Below, one piece after another: positions 46,211 through 64,000 of a DNA stretch of 64,000 nucleotides. The stretch is from positions 65,444,900 through 65,508,899 of the forward strand of contig OZ022344.1 in NCBI GenBank assembly GCA_963989245.1, given 5' to 3'. The stretch comes from Nansenia antarctica (lineage: Eukaryota; Chordata; Actinopteri; Argentiniformes; Microstomatidae). The translations under genes were made by a program, and so were the position numbers. The notes under the pieces were generated by a model. The model made no database searches and was not told the DNA's origin. It saw only the letters and a program-made list of their open reading frames with translations. Within the stretch, counting starts at the first letter, position 1. The number at the start of each line of letters is the position of its first letter.

Positions 46211-46333
46211 ACCTGACAGCGGATCACTTGGTACGTTCTCTGGGATGGCACCCCCTGTGAAATGACAATTTTACAATTACAATATAATAATTATCTTCTT
46301 TATTTCTTCCTTTCTTTCTTTTTTATCTGTATA

Positions 46334-46392
<59 letters not shown>

Positions 46393-46515
46393 ACCTGACA
46401 GCGGATCACTTGGTACGTTCTCTGGGATGGCACCCCCTGTGAAATCACAATTTTACAATTACAATATAATAATTATCTTCTTTATTTCTTCCTTTCTTTC
46501 TTTTTTATCTGTATA

Positions 46516-46571
<56 letters not shown>

Positions 46572-46710
46572 CATGCACACATGTACTACCTGACAGCCGA
46601 TCAATCGTTACGCTCTCTGGGATGGCACCCCCTGTGAAATTACAATTTTACAATTACAATATAATAATTATCTTCTTTATTTCTTCCTTTCTTTCTTTTT
46701 TATCTGTATA

Positions 46711-46762
<52 letters not shown>

Positions 46763-46901
46763 CATGCACACATGTACTACCTGACAGCCGATCAATTGTT
46801 ACGCTCTCTGGGATGGCACCCCCTGTGAAATTACAATTTTACAATTACAATATAATAATTATCTTCTTTATTTCTTCCTTTATTTCTTTTTTATCTGTAT
46901 A

Positions 46902-46937
<36 letters not shown>

Positions 46938-47076
46938 CATGCACACATGTACTACCTGACAGCCGATCAATTGTTACGCTCTCTGGGATGGCACCCCCTG
47001 TGAAATTACAATTTTACAATTACAATATAATAATTATCTTCTTTATTTCTTCCTTTCTTTATTTTTTATCTGTATA

Positions 47077-47144
<68 letters not shown>

Positions 47145-47280
47145 CATGCACACATGTACTACCTGACAGCTGATCACTTGTTACGCTCTCTGGGATGGCA
47201 CCCCCTGTGAAATTACAATTTTACAATTACAATATAATAATTATCTTCTTTCTTTCTTTTTTATCTGTATATCTCTCTCT

Positions 47281-47350
<70 letters not shown>

Positions 47351-47456
47351 GTGTGTGTGTGTGCGTGTGCGTGTGTGTGTATACATGCACACATGTACTA
47401 CCTGACAGCTGATCACTTGTTACGCTCTCTGGGATGGCGTCCCCCCTGTCGAACAT
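43367..47456 (-). repeat. Tandem array of 22 units carrying lectin-exon-like 42-nt cassettes
   Basis: Twenty-two units of about 160-240 bp. On the minus strand each has (1) an AT-rich segment ending TTGTAATTTCACAG, (2) a 42-nt segment such as GGGGTGCCATCCCAGAGAGC plus 22 nt ending CTGTCAG, (3) GTAATA or GTAGTA and (4) a CA repeat of variable length. The 42-nt segment and following CAG|GTA align with the 3' end of exon 1 of the intact lectin gene (51835-51789: ACTCC.AAGAGC.TA....TGATCAGCTGTCAG|GTAATACACATG). In the matching frame every complete copy is open, phase 1 in and phase 1 out, encoding G-A-I-P-E-(N/S)-V-(P/T)-(S/I)-D-(P/R/Q)-L-S. Three subtypes alternate. The rightmost copy is degenerate at its left junction. 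Confidence 0.85.
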
Positions 47457-49205
47457 AACCTTTTTAGCTAAGTCTAACTTGTAAAAGATGGGAACAACTA
47501 ATGGGACATGGCTTTTGAATTTCTTAATTTGTTAACATTTGGTTAAGGTTAGGTTATGGTTTGTTTTGGTTGTGTTTAGGGTCAGTTTGAGGTTTTCAGA
47601 AGCTGAAGACAACTTTACTGGCTTTTGTATATCTGATATTTATTCCTGTAGCCTATTGTATTGGGCATTTCATTTAGACTCAAGCCACAGGAAACGTGAT
47701 GCTGATTCAAGTCAGAAAAGAACGTATATGTAGCTATTAATGTGGACCAGTGGAGGATAGTGGCACATTTAGGATGTTGGGCGTCTCACGGTATAGGACT
47801 GCAGATAAAGCACACTTGTTTAGAAACTCTTCAAAATACAAAATACAATACAAAGCACAGGCTACAAAACGTAATGAAATAAAACAATAAATCACCTAAT
47901 TGTTGGTTATAAATATGTTTTTAAAATTATGATTATAAATATCGTCTTTTGATTTGCTTGCTCCTACAACTTCCGTTATGCTTGTCAACATAGGCTAACA
48001 TGTAACACGCTATTGTTTTAAAGACGAAAACACCGAGAGTTTTCTGCACTACGTGAATTAACAGGTAAAATGTACACTATTTCGAATTATTTGGGATATT
48101 CTGAATGGTTTAAAAACGCATTTTTCTTGCCAGCTGATAACTCGTGCCGACATTGGGATGGTGTTGTGGCAACCTTTGACCACCGAGCTAGCGACAGAGA
48201 GTTCACACAGGTTAGGAAAGGGCCTTTCAGTTTCACCATAGGGCATAGATAAACCTCACACATCATGAAGATATTTAATGACTAGGCCCTACGCCTCATC
48301 TTTAATATTGTTATATTGGCTGTAACTCACCCATGTTATGGGCTCAGACACTTACTGTAAGTCTCCGTCCTCCATTGTCAACGTATTATGGTTCCGTGTC
48401 TTGTTGTTTGGTTGCGTCTCGAGGCAGTTAGAACGCGTTTTTTAAATATGTAAAAAAAAATAAAGAACGCTCGATTTCAGCACTGTCCAATCAAATCAAA
48501 GTTGATTTGTCATATACAACGGGCTACGGCTGTATTCTGTGTAGCTATATGCGTCAATGACGTGATGTGCATATCGTGATGTGTCAATGTATATTATTTC
48601 AACGTGATGTGTCATGTATATTATTTCCATTTAAAAATAGATTAATCAATTCAAGTCACATATGATTTTATTCTATACAACATGGTTAGTTTGAATGTAT
48701 TGTCAGTACATTCTAATAATATGGATTACTTTGTGTTTTAGCATCTCAAACCCCCAAATGCGCATTGTCACATACTCCAAAATATACATTTTATGTATTT
48801 TGAACAATGTTTTTTAAAAAAAACACTGCAAAACCACTGCAAATTGGACAGTGGGTGTTTTGTGACCTTTTTAGACCCTGCTGCTGCACTCCCCCTTGAT
48901 CTCCAGTTTCTCTGCAGAGTGTAATTAGCCCATCTAAACCAGGGGTTCTCTGCTGAGTGTGTTACTATTAATTAAGTCCCTTTATCTGTTCCTGGGATGT
49001 TGGAGTTGAGAAGTATGATCTAAACTATTTTGTTTGTGATACAGTTGATTCCTCATGTATGCAACTTGGTTTCAGTAGTTGTCTGTCTGTGACTGATGAT
49101 GAGTCAATGTGGAGAGAAGAAGGCATGAATGCTTCCAGATCCTTCCCAGACTCTCTGACAGAGGAGGGAATCATAACGACTAGGCCTACACATGACGCTA
49201 CAATC
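47457..49205. other. No gene seen
   Basis: AT-rich. At about 48488-48540 the minus strand has an ATGACAAATCAACTTTGATTTG tail resembling 53510-53550, a fragment of a dispersed fish repeat. No lectin start exon for the array could be recognised here. Confidence 0.45.
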
Positions 49206-49300
49206 GCAGGAAGTTTCTGCAATCTCACACTGCAGGCTACAACACACAGCAGCCAGTCTGTAGAGTCTTCTACCCTCAGAAAAACCACATACACCATCCT
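49206..49300 (-). pseudogene. Lectin transmembrane-exon relic
   Basis: The minus strand carries GTAGAAGACTCTACAGACTG, then GCTGCTGTGTGTTGTAGCC and TGCAGTGTGAG, a decayed version of the membrane exon. The sequence on its right (49300-49700) is colinear with 39640-40280, so it is the duplicated counterpart of the relic at 39550-39645. Confidence 0.5.
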
Positions 49301-49809
49301 AAATCAATGAACACACACATCATCCGATATCACTGGAGAATTAGAGCAGAAGATGTTAGTAAGGGGTGCAAGTTACTCGCATGAGTTCTCAAACCTAATA
49401 TTGTTTTTTTTGCGGGGAGTATTTGTTGTAGCCTAGAGCTCATACTGTAGCTTGGCAGTTTCAATAAGAAGGATTGGCTGGGAAATGTAGCTCTGTGTTG
49501 TTAACTGACTCCATTTCACTTTATTAACACATATTCAATAATTGTTGAGTTTGGGTTGACTAAAGCAAGAATGATCAGGTGAGAATAAATCAAATTAGGC
49601 TTTTACAACATTGTATGCACATGTTACAACATTGTATGCACATGTTACATGGCAAATGCATCATAAAGAAATGTTACACACTACCCAGTGAGAGAGGGGG
49701 GGGGGGGGGCATTTGCAAAAGTATGTTGCTATTGATTAACACAAATCCCATTTTCCCAATTTCCCAATCCCAATTTCTCACAAATCCCATTTTTAAGTGT
49801 GTCACTTTG

Positions 49810-51966
<2,157 letters not shown>

Positions 51967-53182
51967 CTATGTTTCCTGACTATATCTCAACTGGTCCCTC
52001 GTACTTACTGTATGTAGCTGCCTTAGCATGTGTCCAGGACTGAGAAGGGAGTGTCTCTGTTGGTGTCCTTTGAGGAAGAGGGAAGTGTTAAAAGGAAGAT
52101 GAGCAAATAGTTGTGGTTGGGAAATCTTCCTTTCTTCACTTTTTTAAAGGGAGCTGGAAATTATGAGAAATTATGATTATTATGAAATAATGGAAAATAT
52201 ATGTTTTCCAGTCACATAATACTGTACAGGACATCATCTGAATCATTATGCCTTACCTCATTAAACAACAAACACCGTAGTATGAGATTACGTACATTTC
52301 TAAGCTTTTGCTCGTGGATGTGGAGACTTGGTGTGCCCCTCTTGTCCAAAAAGGTCACATTTTGTGGACCATTTTTGTATTTACAAATGTAATGGATGGA
52401 GAAGTCTCTGTATCGTAGTTCTCAGAAGGAGAACTGTTTTTGGTGTGATGACAATCTGTCTTGGTGTGGTCATTGACCTGAGTAGACCTGAGTAGACAAA
52501 GAGTAGACAGTAGACATACACAATACTTGTACTTTTCAGACTTTGTAATGGCTTCCAAACTGGAAGTCTGAGACGTTGATCGACTTCATGATGTTATCTC
52601 TACTCTACATCTTTATGAAATAGGCTACTACTTTATCCCACTGATGCCTCTGTATGTTTAATGACTATCAGTCCACCAATGATAGGATCCCAAAATATAA
52701 ATATTTTTTAGATATCATACTGACAAGCTTATACTTAATTGTTATGGCAGACTGAAAATATTTTTGAGTAGTCCTTTAAATTAGCTAGGCCTATTTGCAT
52801 TTCAGGCAGTCAGAGAAGTATCGATGACTCTCTGTGCCTGTTGGTGAGTACGACACCGGAGGTCAAAGGTGAACAATAGTGGGTGGTGATGCAGGTTGAT
52901 GGCTGTGGTCACTGAGGGTTAGTGTGGTACTCATTGACAATGTGCACGGGGAGTATCTGTTGTATTAACAATAATGATCAATCAATCTATCAATCACATT
53001 TTATTTTTAATAGCATATTTTGTACAAAACATTTTCAGGCACATGCAGTATGGTCAAGTACAGCATATACTGTAGTCTTAGAGACAAAAAAAGAAAAAAA
53101 TACCCTACTTGAATTGAGAATAGAGTACTGATAGTTGGATTATATTATATTGCGATAATGGTAATAAAATAATCAATTACTC
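51967..53182. other. Upstream of the 276-aa lectin gene, no other gene
   Basis: Presumed promoter side of the lectin gene. AT-rich; no motif stands out and no other coding exon is visible. Confidence 0.45.
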
Positions 53183-53275
53183 CCCCATCCTGGGGAGTAT
53201 TCCATCAACATCGCTAATGTCTCACGAGACTCATGAGACTTTTTCTTTAGCGACGCTAAATTGAATACCGCCCTG
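53183..53275. mobile_element. MITE, GGGGTATTCCATCAACG family, copy 2
   Basis: GGGGAGTATTCCATCAACAT on the left and TTTAGCGACGCTAAATTGAATACC on the right form diverged inverted ends around an ACGAGACTCATGAGACT palindrome. Confidence 0.6.
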
Positions 53276-53319
53276 ATATCAGGTCTTGGATACTGTACAT
53301 GCGAGAAGAAGTCTCAAAC

Positions 53320-53369
53320 AGCTGTGTGTGTGTGTCTGTGTGTGCGTGTGCTTGCGTGCGTGCATGTAG

Positions 53370-53405
<36 letters not shown>

Positions 53406-53552
53406 CTGTGTGTGTGTGTGTGCGTACGTGTGTGCGTACGTGTGTATACGTGCGTGTGTGCATGTAGGCGGTGTGTGTGTGTGCACGTGCACTTCACATC
53501 TACGGCTGTATTGTGTGTATGTGACAAATAAACGTTGATTTGATTTGATATA
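53320..53552. repeat. TG-rich repeat and dispersed tail, 3' of the 284-aa gene
   Basis: Imperfect TG/CA repeat (53322-53482), then TGACAAATAAACGTTGATTTG at about 53520, which matches the inverse fragment at 48488-48540. Confidence 0.7.
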
Positions 53553-59545
<5,993 letters not shown>

Positions 59546-59999
59546 GACTACTGTATCTGTGTATCCTTTAACTGTAACTTTGAGTGTACTGTCTGCTCTG
59601 AAGTGTCTCCCACAGTCTATGGTGTCTCCTCTCTGAACTGTCCCGCTCTGTTAGCAAGCCTGCTGATGACTGATTACTTTAAGTCTTCATCCAGTAACCA
59701 GGAGGAACCTGGTAAACCTTACATGATGTGTTGGTATACACGTTCTGAAGCCATATTTCCTTCCTTGTATTTTGTTTAAACAGTAGTCTGTTCAGGCCAT
59801 GATTTCAAACTTCACCGCAGCCTCTGTTGCCTCCTTGTTTTGTTGCCCATACACCATCAGGCTCAACCAACAACCAAAAGATAAAGATCAAGGTATCATA
59901 GCTAACCACTCTTTCTGCAGACCTATTTAAATCTTAATTTGGAGCAGATATTTAACAGTTTTTTGGGGAAACCTGGTAACATTAAAAAGTCTCAGCATG
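59546..59999. other. Upstream flank of the 284-aa lectin gene
   Basis: No other gene is visible. Presumed promoter and 5' UTR of the lectin gene; no distinct motif can be named. Confidence 0.4.
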
Positions 60000-60076
60000 C
60001 GAATCTCAGCACAGTTCTCCCCCACTGATGGCTCACCCCCATTATCAGGCTGTGTGTCATACTAGTACCTACAGGC
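60000..60076 (-). pseudogene. Lectin last-exon relic with a stop in place of W
   Basis: The minus strand reads GTAC TAG TATGAC, then TQPDNGG, GENCAEI. The first tryptophan of the usual YWYD is a TAG stop. The rest of the exon is unrecognisable. This is a QPD-type relic related to the exons at 40506 and 49975. Confidence 0.65.
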
Positions 60077-61062
60077 TTTTTACACATAATTGCAACACAT
60101 TTAGACCAAAGGTCTAATATGTGTATATGTATTGAGTGTATATATCCAATGAGTTTTGAGTAGGAAACGAGTGGAAGATGGAGGAGAGGACATGAGAAAT
60201 CAAGTTTCTAACAATTGAGAAAGGGCCGTGGTAAAGTAATTTTACCCTTTTTAAAAGTAATGATTCAATTATGATTTATTGATGATACACACAGTCTAAA
60301 GGATCAGTCAAAATGCTGCTATGGTGATCTTTTTCACAAACATGAATAAGGTGAAATCAAGACTGACATTAGACAGAATGTAAAATATTTTTAATTAAAC
60401 TTGTGTTCACATTGTAGATTAACTTTCGAAGTAAAACAAAAAGTGTATGAAATAAACAAAACACTATAATACTGTATGTCTAACAGCACACACAAGGACA
60501 CAAGTATTAACATAGAAAAATAATATTAAAAGGAGAAAAATAATGGGAGGCAAAAATATAATGGCTTGTGTAAAATCATGCATGTACGGAAATGTGTGTG
60601 TGTGTGGGTTAGGGATGTACCCGAATACGAATATGTTATTCGGGAAAGCACAAACATATGTGATGGAAACAGAAACAGATTCATTCTACCCGACGTTGCT
60701 CGTTATTATTCGAGCGAACTGCAGAAACACATCAAGAAACGTGAACGCAGCATCATTGTTATTTAAGATTATTCCCTTAAACTGAAGGATATTTATCCAT
60801 ATATCTTTACTGTAAATTGTTTCTATTTCCAATAAAAAACAGAATTTCGATTTATAAAACTTTTTTTTCCCCAGTTTCTGGTTGTTCAATGTCAAAGGGG
60901 GGGTGGTGGTGGGGTTCAGACAGTTCAACTTACTTTAGTTAAAAATACAAATAAAAAAAGAGAGAGAGATGAAACCTACAGTATGAGGATGTGGCGGTAT
61001 TTATATGCCAATATGAAGTCATTGATGCTTTGAAGGCATTTTGCATTGCCAATGAATATTAG
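60077..61062. other. No gene seen
   Basis: AT-rich spacer between the lectin relic and the partial lectin gene. Open frames are short and featureless. Confidence 0.5.
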
Positions 61063-61196
<134 letters not shown>

Positions 61197-61234
61197 TGTT
61201 TTGTATGTAGGCCTACAGTAAGATTTGTGTTTTT

Positions 61235-62741
61235 TTAAGAGCGACGACATGTGGATGAACAAGCCTCTTTCTCACACACCCATCGTTTTTCCAGATTGCA
61301 GCGTGCGTCGTTCCAGTTTTCAAAAAGTGGGTTTCGACGATCTATCTCCGCACAGTCCTCACCACCCCCATCAGGCTGGCCTTTCTCCCAGAACCTACAC
61401 AGCAACACAGACAAGCCAGACCAACAACTCGTCAACTTCAACTAAGAGAGTAAGTAAGTCAAACTTTATTTATATAGCACCCTTCCCAGCACGGATGCAC
61501 AGGGTGCTTTACATACAAGGATAAAAAAATAATACAAAAAGTGCAAGTTTGAAACATCAATGATTAAAAACACAAAGGGGACAACATAAACAAAACATAA
61601 ACAGGAACAATAAGAAGTCTAAAATTGACTGCTTCATAAAGCAGCAGAGCTCAACTCTCATCCTGTTGATGGATCCATTGTGTGGGCTGTCATGGTTTGC
61701 GAACGAGGTATTTACTGTATATAATATCTATGGTATCCTGAGTGTAAAGTTGTATTTAGTCTCAACAAGGACAGTATTCAAGCGCTCAAACTATGGTACA
61801 ATACCTGGTATCCATTCGCAACCTTTGTTTGAGAAAGCTGGTAAAGTACCATGCTATCTATTTAAAATGTGACAAAGTCAAACGAAATGCAAAGTTGCTG
61901 ATTCTAAATGGTAGACGACCTGCATGTTGCTGCCACTGAATAATAACTCGGCCATTTATACTTTGCCCTCCATGCCAGGTAGTGCTACCGATGTGTTAAC
62001 GTTTCTTTGTGTTAAGTGAGGTCAAGGAATCGTGCATATTCATATCTTGCAGTAAGTTCTATAGTATCTCACTTGAAGTTGTATGTAAATGTTCCATTGG
62101 TTTATGATATGGTAATTTGGCAATTATATTATGAATTAATTTAAATTAATGAGACAACTATATATAATAAGTAAAATGCATAGTTTAATATTAGTAGTAT
62201 ATGTATAGCATAATGATCCTACTGCTTGCTGCACTGTAGCCTCTTTTCTAAATAGGACAGACATCAGTCTTCACGTGGTCTTGTTTTAGCCACACCTTCT
62301 AAATTCTAAAGAAGAATTGTGTATTTTATGTGGCAGTTAAATTTTATATTTGGTTCAAACTTACTCTCTTTTGAAAAGGAGTATCATCATTTATTCAATA
62401 CAGAAAATTGAAAAAGAATCGGATCGATAAGCAGAATCGATAATGGCATCGGTTTCGATAACATGTTATCAATTCCCATCCCTATTCATGCCATTCATTG
62501 CTTAAATGAAGTGGTGAAACACAGATGGGAATATAAGTCTCTTACTGTGTGGTCAGTAGTGTGTTGTCCACCCATTTCCATGTCCCCCTATTAACTCTGT
62601 CTGTCAGGCCGATCCAAGTAGTCGGTTGTTGGCGGACATTTCCAGTGGTAATCTGGTAGAGGAACTCCTGTAGGAAGGAAACATACTGTATACTATGGCT
62701 TGAGAGAACAAAGCTATCTTAGACCATTCACGACTACACAC

Positions 62742-62777
<36 letters not shown>

Positions 62778-62921
62778 GTTCATTTCTGCTGTTTATGATC
62801 ACCAGGTTAGCTCTTCTGCTTTGACAGTCCTGTCTGCTCTCATCCCATATTTTATTCCTGGTGGAGAGGAAGTAGCAGCTGCATTCAAACTTCATCCAGC
62901 CCGCTGGACATGCTTGGGGCT
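61235..62921 (-). CDS. C-type lectin receptor, 3' exons only (partial at right edge)
   Basis: The three lectin-domain exons are present: 62921-62776 (phase 1 start), 62667-62546 and 61394-61235 (stop TAA). Together they encode about 142 residues: CPAGWMKFECSCYFLSTR, then IWDESRQDC, ANLVIINSRNEQ, EFLYQI, TTWIGLTDR, WKWVD, FWEKGQPDGGGEDCAEI, NWNDARCN, RWVCEKEA. QPD plus WND points to galactose-type binding; the C-terminal tail has three further cysteines or basic residues (CSSTCRRS). Exon lengths and phases 0 and 2 match the two complete genes. The first acceptor (CCAAAAAAG-like, purine-rich) is weak. The neck, membrane and cytoplasmic exons must lie beyond 64000. Confidence 0.82.
61450..61640. 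mobile_element. Dispersed fish repeat in a lectin intron
   Basis: Contains AAACTTTATTTATATAGCAC and GGGTGCTTTACATACAAGG, wording typical of the ends of abundant teleost SINE/LINE repeats, followed by an A-rich tail. The family was not identified. Confidence 0.5.
62735..62775. repeat. (CA)n microsatellite at a lectin splice donor
   Basis: About 35 bp of CA. On the minus strand it forms the start of the intron itself (GAACAG|GTGTGTGTG). Confidence 0.9.
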
Positions 62922-64000
62922 CTTTTTTGGTTGGAAAACAGAACAGGACAATGTGTGTCACTGTCTCACGTCAGAGCACTGATCTGTCTTGTATCTCACA
63001 AACGCTCATGGGTTAGATCAAAAGTAGCCAGGCTAAACATGTTCTGTCATATCGTTACCTTAGTTACAATGTGTAAAATACCTGTAACACAGATTCTGAA
63101 AATGTATCTCCAGTCATCTAAAATGACCTAGAATGGCATTAAATGGGTTTCTAAAGGGTTAGGGTTAGTCAAAGTATTATTCCCCTGGGACTGAATGCCT
63201 GCAAACTGCGAATCTCCTGCAAAATCATTCCCGCATTTGGGCTTTTTACATAAGGTGCAGCTGTTATTTAGTTTGGAATTGTACACAAAAACTCACATTG
63301 GTTTTTCAGTGAACCAGCCAGCTGAGCCACTCACATTTCACACAAAGTGAAGTGAAATGGAATGGAATAGATGGAATGAAGGACCCCAGACCACCCCCTC
63401 AAGACAATTTTGATGCCAAAAATCCAAATTTGGATGTAGCATGGTCATTTTTGTCATAGGGCCTGCTACATACAAATTAATCAGCACCATATGAAATAGG
63501 CAAATGAGGCGATGTTGGCCATATTTATGCAAATGAATGTGAAACTTGGTTAGCCTGAAGACAGTACCGGTATTATGATACAGATGGGAAATTCCAACTT
63601 TATCGGATGAAAAACATGGCTGCCACATGCCACTCAATATTCTGCATTTCCAGCCATTTTTAAATATTAAAAAATGTGACTTAAAAAACTTCTCATGAAC
63701 CTCATGTTTACGCTTGTACGTTTGCGATGGACAAGTTCATACATCTAAAAATACACAGCTACATGCAAATTAATATGTACCATAAATGATGACATATGCA
63801 AATAGAGCTATGTCAGTCAGTGTTAGCCTAATCAATCTCAAAGTGAGTGTGCTTTGAGACAGTGCCATAACAGAGATTATACAGTAACTGTATAATAAAA
63901 GCAACAATCAAAGTTGAGAGGGAAGGGTAGGCCAGCTGATAAAGATGCGTCTTAAGGGCTGCTAAAATCACAGTAGGGCAATGTCCCCCTCACAGACATC
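62922..64000 (-). other. Intron of the partial lectin gene, to the window edge
   Basis: No exon is recognisable. The last 35 bases (CAGTAGGGCAATGTCCCCCT) resemble 54891-54925, which lies just downstream of the neck exon in the 284-aa gene. The neck exon is therefore expected within about 100 bp beyond the window. Confidence 0.5.

Noticed and set aside
43367..47456. CRISPR-like array
   Set aside because: Spacers are CA repeats and shared AT-rich sequence, units are long and the context is vertebrate. It is a VNTR.
43285..47458. Many plus-strand frames with CVCVCV runs and FFISSFLSFL segments
   Set aside because: Translations of (TG)n and the AT-rich part of the 22-unit array. They have no independent support, and the homology lies on the minus strand.

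Overview
The window reads as a stretch of a teleost fish genome. Every gene is split into short exons with GT/AG introns. Microsatellites (TG/CA, GA/TC) are very abundant. The repeats are a typical teleost mix: a CR1/L2/Rex1-type LINE with an (ATTC)n tail, a Penelope-like element, a BEL/Pao LTR element, hAT elements with 8-bp target duplications, MITEs and tRNA-derived SINEs. I cannot name the species. There are no rRNA genes, tRNA genes or CRISPR arrays.

Left part (about 3.8-33.6 kb): three related four-exon C2H2 zinc-finger genes. ZNF1 (minus, 3839-9770, 1487 aa, 7 fingers) and ZNF2 (plus, 12072-15046, 580 aa, 6 fingers) are divergent, with a 46-bp minisatellite and ETS-like promoter motifs between them. 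ZNF3 (plus, 29592-32303, 592 aa, 3 fingers) lies beyond a transposon block. All three share an N-terminal coiled-coil exon, a following acidic exon with a KQE motif, and a last exon carrying all the fingers. ZNF1 also carries two large in-frame coding minisatellites (9-aa and 5-aa units).

Middle (about 16-28.8 kb): a nested transposon complex. A 5'-truncated LINE (16857-28700) is split by a Penelope-like element (17614-21938, 14-bp target duplication), which is itself split by a deleted hAT element (18143-19888, 8-bp target duplication). The LINE 3' UTR is split by a BEL/Pao element (22455-28452, 404-bp LTRs, 5-bp target duplication). The whole LINE is flanked by a direct repeat of about 100-120 bp. 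Two unusual inverted-repeat structures sit just upstream.

Right part (about 34.7-64 kb): a minus-strand cluster of type II C-type lectin receptor genes. Two are intact on paper, with every intron phase and splice site fitting: 49810-51966 (276 aa, QPD galactose-type motif) and 53553-59545 (284 aa, altered QPG site). A third, partial gene (61235-62921) runs off the right edge. At least four relics lie between and around them. One relic (40302-41998) is a tandem duplicate of the intact 276-aa gene and is broken by a 5-bp duplication. Another has about 35 copies of the 14-aa coiled-coil neck repeat. Upstream of the broken duplicate lies the most unusual object in the window: 22 tandem copies of a roughly 160-240-bp unit (43367-47456). 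Each copy contains a piece homologous to the 3' end of the lectin cytoplasmic exon. Twenty-one of them look like 42-nt, phase 1-1, open mini-exons bounded by AG and GT splice signals.
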